From MED-G105 sp039025235 (GTDB lineage Bacteria; Pseudomonadota; Alphaproteobacteria; Caulobacterales; Parvularculaceae), in contig JBCCOS010000003.1 of the NCBI GenBank assembly GCA_039025235.1, positions 244,294 to 308,293 on the forward strand: DNA of 64,000 nucleotides, written 5' to 3'. The notes beneath the pieces were generated by a model. That model worked only from the letters and a program-made list of their open reading frames with translations, made no database searches and was not told where the DNA came from. Position numbers and translations under genes: made by a program. Positions within the stretch are counted from its first letter, which is position 1. Every line of letters begins with the position of its first letter. Below are positions 26,030-34,697 of this stretch, one piece after another.

Positions 26030-26110
26030 TTAGTCAATACGACCTTTTTCAACGAGGTTTAAAAGAGCAAAAAAAGCGACAAATCCGATGATAGGCAGAA
26101 GTGTGGTCAT
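26030..26110 (-). CDS. 26-residue single-helix membrane protein candidate
   Basis: ATG 26110 is preceded by AGAGGA at good spacing. The peptide begins MTTLLPIIGFVAFFALLN and ends LVEKGRID: a single strongly hydrophobic helix with a charged C-terminal tail, the form of known small membrane subunits or regulators. It lies in the gap upstream of the CaCA antiporter gene, same direction, 266 bases apart. Short length means chance cannot be excluded, but the ribosome site and amphipathic layout favour a real protein. Confidence 0.5.
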   Translation of the reverse strand: MTTLLPIIGFVAFFALLNLVEKGRID

Positions 26111-26568
26111 GCTAAGATCCTCTGGATGTTGGGTCGTCCGGCAACGATGCAGTATGACATTATTCGCTATAAATCACTAACAAGATTCCGCCACCCCGAA
26201 ATGGCGCGAAATAAGGTCCCATTAGAACCAGTCCTGAGAACCAGTCTTGTTGGTTTGCAGGACCAAATGAGACTGACGCCCTGAACCCGTTGATCCTCCG
26301 CGAACACTGACTTGCGCCTTAATACGCTATACGTTTTCTCTTAATCAAAGCACAATTTAAGCGTGTTTACCTCGGCCCTAAACTTTTTAAGTGCGAATCG
26401 TTTTGCGTTGGGATTTGTGCCGATTTCGGTTTGTCGGTGACAGTCTTTTCGAAGTGTGAACTTTCGCGCGCAAATTCGAGCATTCTCGTAAATTGGCGAG
26501 TGAGATTAATAGGTTACATTTGTTTTAGAGAGAAAATTTAACACCTTTTCCAATTGAATAATAATTTT
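26111..26568. other. Intergenic gap before the PAS-type gene
   Basis: About 450 bases with no further gene. Divergent promoters for the 26-residue peptide and the PAS-type protein must lie here, but no sharp box could be chosen. Confidence 0.35.
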
Positions 26569-27075
26569 ATGACCGACATCGCCACGCTTTTTGAACCGAT
26601 CTCCAAACCAGCAGGCGCAGATCGGCGATTGATCAATCGCTTTTCAGCAGCTTGGATCCGGGCATCCCGTGGAGATTTTCCGAGCTGGGACGAGCTTCGG
26701 AAAATTGATATGGGATCCGATTGGAATTGGGTATTCGTTGTTGATCTGGCTAAGAGCAATGGATTCCCTCATTTCAGTTACCTAGGGTCGAATCTGGCTC
26801 AATTAGCCGATATTTATCTGGTCGATGGATCTGAATGGACAGTCTCAGTGCTTGATCGAGCATCGCAGGAGATTGGGGCCGCGGTGGCAAATGAGGGGCC
26901 CCATGCCGTTGAAGATACCTTGACCTTGAGTGACGGTCGTCCATTGCTTTTTCGCTGTCTCACGGCACCGCTTGCTGAGGATGGGTTGTTTATCACCAAA
27001 GTCGTCGGGATTGTGAGTGGGCGCCTCTCATCTTTTAATGAGAATGTCTACACAGCGGTCAATGACCTTGTTTGA
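26569..27075 (+). CDS. PAS-domain (PAS_5-like) protein
   Basis: 168 residues from ATG 26569 (TTG 26554 in frame is less likely). The stretch RRLINRFSAAWIRASRGDFPSWDELRKIDM followed by DWNWVFVVDL is the opening of the alphaproteobacterial PAS_5-type family. These small single-domain proteins of unknown signal specificity often have 150-180 residues. No output domain is attached. HFSYLGSNLAQL and PLLFRCLTAPLAEDG fit the PAS sheet. It stands alone and is followed by a 13-bp tandem array. Confidence 0.65.
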   Translation: MTDIATLFEPISKPAGADRRLINRFSAAWIRASRGDFPSWDELRKIDMGSDWNWVFVVDLAKSNGFPHFSYLGSNLAQLADIYLVDGSEWTVSVLDRASQEIGAAVANEGPHAVEDTLTLSDGRPLLFRCLTAPLAEDGLFITKVVGIVSGRLSSFNENVYTAVNDLV

Positions 27076-27113
27076 TCAATTTTCTGTTTTTGTTCCGAAG
27101 CACGCTGTTTTGC

Positions 27114-27178
27114 CCCGATGTGATTGCCCGATGTGATTGCCCGATGTGATTGCCCGATGTGATTGCCCGATGTGATTG
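27114..27178. repeat. 13-bp tandem repeat, five perfect copies
   Basis: CCCGATGTGATTG is repeated without a single mismatch from 27114 to 27178, 39 bases after the PAS-type stop codon. No spacer separates the units. The remainder of the 27076-27384 gap shows no gene. Perfect identity suggests recent expansion or slippage. Confidence 0.95.
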
Positions 27179-27384
27179 AACGTCCAAATTCACCTCCTAG
27201 ACTGCAATAAGCTTTGGTTCCAATCGCAAACCTTCTTGCGGTCAGCCACTTGCCTAGTCTACGGTCCCCGAGATTTTGAGCATTCGACTAAGGAACTCGC
27301 GCTCTCTTATTAATAGTGCGGCGCCTTAGCCCAAACTATCTTATAGCAAAATCTTAATTCAGGTTCAAAGGCAACGCATTTTAA

Positions 27385-28038
27385 ATGGACGTTGATACGA
27401 TACTGCACTTGTCGGGATTTGCGCTTTACGCGGTTTTGTTCTTTCTTCCATTTGTTCAGGAGGACGTTGCCGTTGTTGCGGCCGCTACCGCATCGATGAT
27501 GCAGGTAGAGCCCGTTTCCGTTATTTTCGGGGTCGTTCTTGCTGGCCTCACCGTTAGCGATGTGTGGAAATATTGGCTTGGGTATTTTGCAAGAAACCAC
27601 GCCTGGGCGCACCGTTTTGCCGAAAAGAAGGGCGTCTCGGTTGCTGGCGATCTGGTCAGAAACGATCTGATAAAGACACTGTTTGCGGCGCGGTTCATTC
27701 CTGGTACGCGGATACCGACATATATCGCATGCGGATTTTTCAAGACGCCCTATGTCAGATTTTGTTTATTCGTGCTCACGTCCGCATTTATCTATGTGGT
27801 ACTAACCTTTAGTCTCTTCCATTCAGTAGGTGCCGTTGCTGGCGAACAGACAAAGTATTGGCTTCCTCTGATCGCCATAACGATTGTCCTTGGATATCTT
27901 GGCATTCGGTGGCTCAGACATCGCAACGGAAAACTCGGACCCATGACACCGATCAGCGATGAGCCAGATCGATCGGTTGAGACGACAAAAGTTGATGATA
28001 CCCATCACAATGTTCCATCAAATATCAAAAAGGCTTGA
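27385..28038 (+). CDS. DedA/VTT-domain membrane protein
   Basis: 217 residues with four to five hydrophobic helices. The VTT core is visible: PFVQEDVAVVAAATASMM near residue 22 carries the acidic pair seen in DedA proteins, and ARFIPGTRIPTYIACGFF near residue 97 is the conserved Arg/Gly re-entrant motif. DedA-family members help flip phospholipids or undecaprenyl phosphate and support proton-gradient homeostasis. The last 40 residues are hydrophilic. It is three bases upstream of the HIBCH-like gene, so they share a transcript. Confidence 0.85.
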   Translation: MDVDTILHLSGFALYAVLFFLPFVQEDVAVVAAATASMMQVEPVSVIFGVVLAGLTVSDVWKYWLGYFARNHAWAHRFAEKKGVSVAGDLVRNDLIKTLFAARFIPGTRIPTYIACGFFKTPYVRFCLFVLTSAFIYVVLTFSLFHSVGAVAGEQTKYWLPLIAITIVLGYLGIRWLRHRNGKLGPMTPISDEPDRSVETTKVDDTHHNVPSNIKKA

Positions 28039-28041
28039 TCA

Positions 28042-29103
28042 ATGAATGATGACCAAATTCTGTTCGAACGGGTTGGAGATTGGGGGATAATTACACTCAA
28101 CCGCCCGAAAGTGTTGAATGCACTAACAATCGAAATGGTTTCGAAATTTCGGGAAAAACTTATCGAGTGGCGAGACGACTCGAATGTAAGGGGTGTGCTG
28201 ACCAAAGGCGCGGGCGATCGTGCTTTCTGCGCAGGCGGGGATATTCGATTTGTTTGGGAAGTCGGTCGCGATCGCAAGGACGAGGCGGTAACGTTTTTTC
28301 GAGAAGAATATCGTAACAATTCGACAATCTATAATTTCCCGAAACCATATGTGGCGCTGATTGATGGGGTCGTTATGGGCGGCGGTGTTGGTGTTTCCGT
28401 GCATGGCGATTTCCGCGTTGCCGGTTCTAAAACCTTGTTTGCGATGCCGGAAACCGGCATTGGTCTTTTCCCTGATGTTGGCGGTGGCCATTTCATGCCT
28501 CGGTTAAAGGATGGTGTTGGGCTCTATTACGCGCTTACAGGCGCCCGCGCTAACGCCGCCGATTGCCTCGCTGCTGGAATCGCGACCCATTATGTTCCTC
28601 CTGAAAACTATGCTGCCCTTGAGGATTCTTTGTGCAAGAGCGCTTTGGGTGATAAACCGTTCGATGTTATCAATGCGGTTCTGTCAGAGCATTCCAGCGA
28701 CCCGGGTCCTGCTGCGATTGATGAAATGCGGCCAACAATATCAGCGCATTTCCAAAACCCAAATGACTTCTCTCAGCTCATCGAGAACTTGGAAAACGAT
28801 AGTAGTGAGTCGGCAAATTCCATTTTGCAAATGCTTTTGAAGCAGTCCCCCACATCTTTGAAAGTTACATTTCAGCAAATGCTTAGGGGGCAGGCACTTG
28901 ACTTCGATGACGTCATGAAGATGGAATTTCGAATGGTCCACCACATTTTAGATGGCCATGACTTTTATGAGGGCGTGCGTGCGCAACTTATCGATAAGGA
29001 TCGTAACCCTCAATGGTCACCGTCGTCATTGTCCGATGTGGATGACCAAGCAATCGAAGGTCATTTCGAAAATCTTGGTAGTGAGGAACTCAAACTCCCA
29101 TGA
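28042..29103 (+). CDS. Enoyl-CoA hydratase/isomerase family protein, 3-hydroxyisobutyryl-CoA hydrolase-like
   Basis: 353 residues, longer than ordinary enoyl-CoA hydratases (about 260) and right for HIBCH. The crotonase oxyanion-hole motifs are AFCAGGDIRF near residue 59 and GVVMGGGVGVSVHGDFRVA near residue 112. PETGIGLFPDVGGGHFMPRL carries the glutamate and aspartate used for thioester hydrolysis in HIBCH. HIBCH acts in valine breakdown, releasing 3-hydroxyisobutyrate. No other valine genes are near. Its stop overlaps the next ATG (ATGA). Confidence 0.87.
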   Translation: MNDDQILFERVGDWGIITLNRPKVLNALTIEMVSKFREKLIEWRDDSNVRGVLTKGAGDRAFCAGGDIRFVWEVGRDRKDEAVTFFREEYRNNSTIYNFPKPYVALIDGVVMGGGVGVSVHGDFRVAGSKTLFAMPETGIGLFPDVGGGHFMPRLKDGVGLYYALTGARANAADCLAAGIATHYVPPENYAALEDSLCKSALGDKPFDVINAVLSEHSSDPGPAAIDEMRPTISAHFQNPNDFSQLIENLENDSSESANSILQMLLKQSPTSLKVTFQQMLRGQALDFDDVMKMEFRMVHHILDGHDFYEGVRAQLIDKDRNPQWSPSSLSDVDDQAIEGHFENLGSEELKLP

Positions 29104-29714
29104 AACTCTTTGGATCGCTCACATCGCCCTTTGTAAGAGCGGTACGCATTGCTGCAATTGAACTCGGTATTGCTGATCAAATTGAGCTGGTTGAAACTGT
29201 TGTTAAGCCAGCAGCGCCAAATCATAGCTTCGGGAAAGCCGTTAATCCTATTCGTAGGGTGCCAGCATTGCAGACCGCATCTGGTGCAAATGTGATTGAC
29301 AGTCGCGTCATCATTGAATTTTTAAACGATCATGCCGACGGTAATTTAATCGCTTCTCATCCGGATAAGCGCCTTGTCTGTTTGAACAGACATGCCATAG
29401 CAGCGGGCGGTACCGAGGCTTTGGTTCAAGCAATGTACGAAAAAAATATTCGTCCTGCTGCCACATACTGGGCAGATAATTATGCGGACCAACTCGATAA
29501 AGCGGCTTCAGCTTTGGACTGGGCGGAAACAAACGCAACTGAAATTGGCCTTGCATTTGACCTTGGTGCGATTGGGTTTGTTGCAATGATTGAATATGCT
29601 CAATTTCGTTTTGCCGATATTGATTGGGTCGAACGCCGACCAGCGGTTGCGGATTTACTGACAGAGTGGCGGACCCGTGAGAGCGTAACGAAGACGTTGC
29701 CCCCATCGCAGTAG
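29100..29714 (+). CDS. Glutathione S-transferase family protein
   Basis: 204 residues. The thioredoxin-like N-terminal domain begins MKLFGSLTSPFVRAVRIAA, with Ser in the position of the catalytic residue. RRVPAL carries the cis-proline, and VIDSRVIIEFL contains the glutathione-contacting Asp-Ser pair. The C-terminal half is helical. The start overlaps the HIBCH-like stop by four bases, so the proteins are translationally coupled. The substrate is not predictable. Repeat copy C follows its stop codon. Confidence 0.87.
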   Translation: MKLFGSLTSPFVRAVRIAAIELGIADQIELVETVVKPAAPNHSFGKAVNPIRRVPALQTASGANVIDSRVIIEFLNDHADGNLIASHPDKRLVCLNRHAIAAGGTEALVQAMYEKNIRPAATYWADNYADQLDKAASALDWAETNATEIGLAFDLGAIGFVAMIEYAQFRFADIDWVERRPAVADLLTEWRTRESVTKTLPPSQ

Positions 29715-29720
29715 GCGCTT

Positions 29721-29829
29721 ATGCCTAAAGCAGTTCCAAGCCAAGTGTGTGCGGTTGGCGTTAAGGAAATGCGTAAAATCAACAACTTAAAGCGTCGTCT
29801 CGATTCCAATCGACGTGATGATGCTTTAA
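29721..29829 (+). repeat. Dispersed palindromic repeat, copy C
   Basis: It begins seven bases after the GST stop codon and ends at the PilZ gene's 3' end, so it fills the gap between two convergent genes. The left half matches copies A and B almost base for base; the hairpin arms are TTAAAGCGTCGTC and GATGATGCTTTAA. Confidence 0.75.
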
Positions 29830-30194
29830 TCGTTGAGTGATTTATAATCACGTTTTTTGCCGGTTAGAAATTCAAGTCCGGCATGTTTCGATTTTTGCCA
29901 AGCAAGACGACATAGTTTGGTTTGTCCATTTGCGACAAATGTGATCTGCATGGTGGCAGGGAGCGGACGGGCTTCTTCTAGTTTTATTCTCAGTCCACCT
30001 TCCGAAATATCTCTGATTGCACAGTCAATTTCCGAATTTGCCTCCACACGCAAACGCGCAAATTGATATGTCGCTGTTCTCGGAAACACTCTTTTATTGT
30101 CGTGTTTTTTTTCGTTCTCAATAAGCGCACGAAAGCGACCACTAAGTGTGGGCCTTGAATCTTTTTTTACCCTTCGAGCATTCGTTTTGCCCAT
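29826..30194 (-). CDS. PilZ-domain protein
   Basis: 122 residues from ATG 30194, which has GGAAGAA upstream. After a basic N-terminal tail, the PilZ domain contains KRVFPRTATYQFARL (an Arg-rich entry), then CAIRDISEGGLRIKL, matching the D-x-S-x-x-G signature that binds cyclic di-GMP. The RxxxR half-motif is not perfect (KRVFPR), so nucleotide binding is likely but unproven. Single-domain PilZ proteins act as adaptors in motility or surface behaviour. It stands alone, convergent with the GST operon. Confidence 0.85.
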   Translation of the reverse strand: MGKTNARRVKKDSRPTLSGRFRALIENEKKHDNKRVFPRTATYQFARLRVEANSEIDCAIRDISEGGLRIKLEEARPLPATMQITFVANGQTKLCRLAWQKSKHAGLEFLTGKKRDYKSLND

Positions 30195-30493
30195 GGATGT
30201 TCTTCCTTCGTGCAATCAAGATAACAGGATAAGGGCCACACAAATTAAAATTGTGTTTCTGACGTTCTGCCAAGCCATCTCATGATGGGCAAAAAGTTGA
30301 AAGCATTGGTTAAGGTAAATTGAAAATTATTCACTAGGCCAAATAAATTCCAATCATCATGACGCAGTGCTATTCCCAAGTCACGTTGGCACCGCTGTCA
30401 CGTTTTATTAAAGGTAAGTATCGTTGCGACCATCAAACAAATCCTGGTTTAGTTTTTGTTTGCCTTATTTCGATTGACACCTATCTGTACCGG

Positions 30494-32428
30494 ATGGGCG
30501 ATCTCAATCTCGAACAACAAACAAAACCAACCACGCCAGTTTGGCGTGTCCTAAAGCGCATGATGTCTACATTACTGCGCCCCGAGATGAAGCGTTGGCG
30601 CGGGCGTATTGTATTAGCGTTGTTGTTAACCTTTGTTGCCAAAGCTTTCTCGGTAAGTGCACCGGTCTTCCTGGGAGAGGGGTTGAACCGGGCAGCAGAC
30701 GTCGCAAAGGCCGCTGGAAATGCAGAGGCCGCTGGATATATTGCTCTTCAGGACGCTCCCTCGGGTTTTGGCCCCTTTGAAGCCGTCGGCGCGCCATTTT
30801 TGTGGTTTGTCTTTTTGTTTGGGGCTGCGCGATTTTTTGCAAATGGGCTGCCCCAGGCGAGAGATGCATTTTTCACGCGTGTGACCCAAGATGCACAACG
30901 TCTCGTTGCTGTTGAAGCCTTTGCCCATGCGCAAAAACAGTCACTTCAATTCCATCTGACCCGACGGGCGGGTGCCCTTTCTAGGGTTATTGAGCGCGGC
31001 GCGAGTTCTATTGAGTTTTTGTTGCGATTTGTGGCGTTTAACATCGGCCCAACACTGATCGAACTTGCTCTTGCGGCAGTCGTTATGGCGGCACTTTATT
31101 CCGTACCAATTGCGATTATCTCGGTGTTCACGGTATTTGCTTTTGCTGCTGTTACCATCCTCATAACGGAATGGCGTAGTAGCTTGCGGCGCGCGGTCAA
31201 TGAAGCTGATACCAAATTACGAGCGATTTCAACGGATACACTGACAAATTTTGAAACTGTGAAGTCATTCGTCGCAGAATCGCGTGAAACGGGACGATAC
31301 GATGGTGCCGTTCAAATATTTGCCAAAAAATATGTCCGGTCGATGCAGTCTTTGCATTTGCTAAATGCATCCCAAGAATTCATCATGACCACAGGGTTGT
31401 TAGCGGCTGTTATATTTGGCGCACTGGCCGTGTCGCAGGGGGACATGAAGGTCGGTGATGTCACGGCTATTGTTTTGATGCTATCAAATATTTATCGTCC
31501 ACTGATGATTCTCGGATTTGCATGGCGTGAAATCCGCCAGGGCACTGTTGATATTGAAAAACTGCATGACCTTTTAGACCTAAAACCTGGCGTGGAAGAT
31601 GCCAATGATGCAAGAGAACTCACGCGTATTGATGGTCCAATTTCATTTGAAAATGTCTATTTTGCCCATGAGGGACGAGAAAGCGGACTAAAAGGTGTGC
31701 GCTTTGACATTCCTTCTGGCGCCTATGTAGCGCTGGTCGGACCGTCCGGCGCTGGCAAGTCGACGGTCCTTAAGCTTCTTTTGCGTTTTTTTGATCCGAC
31801 GCGTGGGGCAATCAAAATCGACGGGCAGGATATTCGGAAATTCAAACAAGCATCGCTCCGAAAAGCTTTTGGCATCGTTCCACAGGATGTTGCCTTATTC
31901 AACGATACCCTGCGATTTAATCTGACATATGCAAAGCCAGACGCGAGCGATGACGAACTCACCCAAGCTCTTAAGGCGGCGCAATTAACCGAGTTCGTAG
32001 GGTCATTGCCGATGGGGCTAGATACACTTGTCGGCGAACGAGGCCTTAAATTGTCAGGGGGGGAACGCCAAAGGGTCGGGTTAGCGAGAGCAATTCTCAG
32101 TAATCCAATGGTTTTAATTCTAGATGAAGCAACGTCCTCCCTCGATTCGCAAACGGAGCGTGATGTTCAATCGGCACTCAACGAAGCCTCACGTGGCAGA
32201 ACCACCTTAGCCGTTGCTCATCGTCTTTCTACAATCGCGCACGCAGACTTCATCTTAGTCATGAACAATGGAGAGATCATCGAGCGAGGGACCCATAAGC
32301 AGCTCTTGGAAAAAGGCGGTCTTTACGCCGAGCTTTGGCAACGCCAAATTACTGATGCGTTCGGCGATCATCCCAATAGAGGGGCGAAGATCGAGGAGAA
32401 GGCGACGCAAAGTGTCTCGATGGGATAA
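30494..32428 (+). CDS. Atm1-type ABC exporter (fused permease and ATPase)
   Basis: 644 residues from ATG 30494; the frame stays open to ATG 30359 but the conserved part starts later. Six membrane helices span about residues 30-330, with an inserted Ala/Gly-rich periplasmic loop after the first. The ATPase follows: Walker A GPSGAGKST near residue 416, signature LSGGERQRVGLARA, Walker B VLILDEATSSLD, and the H-loop VAHRLSTIAH. The layout (LRPEMKRWRGRIVLALLLTFVAK opening) is that of Atm1/HMT1 proteins, which move glutathione-linked sulfur or metal species out of the cytosol. It acts as a homodimer. Confidence 0.9.
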   Translation: MGDLNLEQQTKPTTPVWRVLKRMMSTLLRPEMKRWRGRIVLALLLTFVAKAFSVSAPVFLGEGLNRAADVAKAAGNAEAAGYIALQDAPSGFGPFEAVGAPFLWFVFLFGAARFFANGLPQARDAFFTRVTQDAQRLVAVEAFAHAQKQSLQFHLTRRAGALSRVIERGASSIEFLLRFVAFNIGPTLIELALAAVVMAALYSVPIAIISVFTVFAFAAVTILITEWRSSLRRAVNEADTKLRAISTDTLTNFETVKSFVAESRETGRYDGAVQIFAKKYVRSMQSLHLLNASQEFIMTTGLLAAVIFGALAVSQGDMKVGDVTAIVLMLSNIYRPLMILGFAWREIRQGTVDIEKLHDLLDLKPGVEDANDARELTRIDGPISFENVYFAHEGRESGLKGVRFDIPSGAYVALVGPSGAGKSTVLKLLLRFFDPTRGAIKIDGQDIRKFKQASLRKAFGIVPQDVALFNDTLRFNLTYAKPDASDDELTQALKAAQLTEFVGSLPMGLDTLVGERGLKLSGGERQRVGLARAILSNPMVLILDEATSSLDSQTERDVQSALNEASRGRTTLAVAHRLSTIAHADFILVMNNGEIIERGTHKQLLEKGGLYAELWQRQITDAFGDHPNRGAKIEEKATQSVSMG

Positions 32429-32533
32429 GGACGAAAGAACGTAGGCGCTCACTGAAAATCGAGCTCCCTTAAGTCTCCTTTTACGCACACAAGCGACAAT
32501 ATTGGGCAAGTTTCATCCTGAGACACTCGCCTG

Positions 32534-33553
32534 ATGATTGGTCTCGAACCTGAGCGTATTATGAGTATTGAACTCCCATCAAGCCGTCCTGAATTTGCTG
32601 ATATGCCAGCATTTTATAAGCGCGTTATCGTTCCCTATCTGCTTGATCAGGAAAATGAGCGTATTCGGGCTGTAACATTGTTTGTCATTGTCGGTCTTGC
32701 GTCGCCCTTGGGCGCGGTGGCGGTCATTTATTTGGGTAATTTTGGTGAGTTGGGAAGAATGATCGGCATTATGGGGGCGATGGGCGGGTTTGCCGCGGCG
32801 TCGTACTTTTTAAATCGCGCACGGTGTCAAATCACTAACGGCCTTTTCCAACGTATCAGTCAGGGGCTAGACCTTGACTATTCTCGGACTGCTTCTCGTC
32901 CTGATAGCGTTAGCGTCCTTCGGGAAAGGCGCCTGCTGCCTAATTTCAATAAAGAGAACTGGGAAGACCGTGTGAGCGGTGAGCGTTTGGGCGCTAACTT
33001 TGAAATCTGTGAGGGCAAACTGCAGATGGAGAAGCGCAGCGGGCGGCGGCGGCACATTCGCACAGTATTCCATGGTCAGCTTGCTAAAATTGCCTACCCT
33101 GTCGCGTTCGAAGGTGAGACCGTGATCCGTCGCGATCGTGGACCGCTAAATGCGATGTTCCGCCCAGGAAAGAAGTATTCACGCATTGGTCTGGCATCTC
33201 CAGAGTTCGAAAAAGCATTTGAAGCGTGGTCAACCGATCAAATGGAAGCACGGTTGTTGCTTGATCCAATTGTCTTGGAACGATTTCAAGAGCTGGAACG
33301 GCTCTTTGACGGAAAAAACCTGCGCGCCGTCTTTGTCGGCGGCGAGCTTTTACTCGCCATTGAAACCGGCGATAAGCTTAACATGGGGTCAATGTTTACC
33401 CCATTAAATGATCCGGCACGGGTCAATCGTATACTGAAAGAATTCGACGTGATTTTTGATTTGATCGACGTTTTGGTGAAACGGTTTGAAATGCCGATTG
33501 ACGGGCCCGTATCGGTGGAAGCGGTTCGCGCGCAAGTGGTTGGTGGTCGATAA
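32534..33553 (+). CDS. DUF3137 protein with two membrane segments
   Basis: 339 residues (ATG 32561 is an equally plausible start). PAFYKRVIVPYLLDQE at the front is followed by two helices (about 45-67 and 75-93), then a cytoplasmic domain: NFEICEGKLQMEKRSGRRR, VFHGQLAKIAYP, and near the end GGELLLAIETGDKLNMG. This order matches DUF3137, a family of unknown function sometimes called galanin-like. It lies 106 bases after the ABC exporter in the same direction; a shared role is possible but unproven. Confidence 0.82.
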   Translation: MIGLEPERIMSIELPSSRPEFADMPAFYKRVIVPYLLDQENERIRAVTLFVIVGLASPLGAVAVIYLGNFGELGRMIGIMGAMGGFAAASYFLNRARCQITNGLFQRISQGLDLDYSRTASRPDSVSVLRERRLLPNFNKENWEDRVSGERLGANFEICEGKLQMEKRSGRRRHIRTVFHGQLAKIAYPVAFEGETVIRRDRGPLNAMFRPGKKYSRIGLASPEFEKAFEAWSTDQMEARLLLDPIVLERFQELERLFDGKNLRAVFVGGELLLAIETGDKLNMGSMFTPLNDPARVNRILKEFDVIFDLIDVLVKRFEMPIDGPVSVEAVRAQVVGGR

Positions 33554-33593
33554 ACGCACATGGTCAACCATATACGCTTTTCAGCCTATCGCT

Positions 33594-34697
33594 TTAGCGC
33601 ACAATCATGAGTTTCTCCGCTGCACGCGTCACGGCCGTGTAGAGCCAACGCGACCGATGTTCGCGAAACGCTCGGCTTTCATCGAACAGGACGACATTGT
33701 TCCACTGCGAGCCTTGCGCCTTGTGGACTGTAAGCGCGTATCCATAGTCAAATTCGTCTGCGCCGCGGCGCTCTTCAAATGGGACCTTATCGGGGCCATC
33801 CGTAAACATCGCCATGGGGACGGTTATGGAAACTGGTTTTTCACCCGGACCATCCCCATCCTCTGGCGCAACAACCATCCGTGCCCGGCGCCCGCGGGGT
33901 GATTGGCGTAAGGTGACGGTCCACACCCCTCCGTTCAATAGCCCCTTGCGTTTGTTATTGCGTAGGCATACAAGTTTTTCCCCGGCCTCTGGATAACGAT
34001 CCTCGTGTCCTCTGAGAGAGCGAATACGATCATTATACCGTTTGCGCGTTCTATTGGTTCCAACGAGTACTTGGTCGGCGCCAGTGACATCGTCGGTCTC
34101 AAGAACATCCCGTGGTACGATCCTGAGGCGGTCGCCATCTGCTCGAGGATCTAGGCCTTGGCGAATATCCATCGACGCTTGAATAATTGGATTATCTGCT
34201 GCTTGTCGATGGATTTCTGTCAGCATGAAGTCAGGGTCGCCTTCTGTGAAAAACCCGCCACCCTTCACAGGCGGTAATTGAGCAGGATCACCGAGAACAA
34301 GAACGGGTTTATGGAATGAGAGCAAGTCCCGTCCCAGCTCTTCATCGACCATTGAGCATTCGTCGATCACGATGAGATCGGTTTTTGAAGCAGGCGCGTC
34401 ACGCCTGATCGAGAACATGAGTTCTCCTTCTTGCTCTGGTTCATCACCACTCGGACGATAGATAAGGGCATGAATTGTTGTGGCCCCAACACATCCTTTC
34501 TGGCGCATTACATGGGCCGCTTTGCCGGTGAATGCCGCAAATGCCACTTCGCCTGATACGTTTTCTGCAAAATGTCGTGCCAGCGTTGTCTTTCCTACAC
34601 CGGCATATCCGAACAGTCTAAAAACCTGGCTCTCACCCTTTTGAAGCCAGCGATCAACTGCCTTGAGCGCATCGTCCTGTTCAGGTGACCATTTCAT
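33594..34697 (-). CDS. RecD-like/UvrD-type superfamily 1 DNA helicase
   Basis: 367 residues. Walker A GYAGVGKTT at about residue 31-39, FTGKAAHVM (motif Ia), Walker B VIDECSMVDEE, motif III LGDPAQLPPVKGGGFF, then the second RecA lobe with DYGYALTVHKAQGSQWNNVVLFDE (motif V) and WLYTAVTRAAEKLMIV (motif VI). It resembles RecD2-type helicases but lacks their N-terminal domains. ATG 34697 overlaps the xth stop by four bases (ATGA), so it is translated together with exonuclease III and may act with it in repair. Confidence 0.88.
   Translation of the reverse strand: MKWSPEQDDALKAVDRWLQKGESQVFRLFGYAGVGKTTLARHFAENVSGEVAFAAFTGKAAHVMRQKGCVGATTIHALIYRPSGDEPEQEGELMFSIRRDAPASKTDLIVIDECSMVDEELGRDLLSFHKPVLVLGDPAQLPPVKGGGFFTEGDPDFMLTEIHRQAADNPIIQASMDIRQGLDPRADGDRLRIVPRDVLETDDVTGADQVLVGTNRTRKRYNDRIRSLRGHEDRYPEAGEKLVCLRNNKRKGLLNGGVWTVTLRQSPRGRRARMVVAPEDGDGPGEKPVSITVPMAMFTDGPDKVPFEERRGADEFDYGYALTVHKAQGSQWNNVVLFDESRAFREHRSRWLYTAVTRAAEKLMIVR

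Noticed and set aside
27114..27178. CRISPR array
   Set aside because: Units are 13 bp and directly adjacent, with no spacers and no cas genes.
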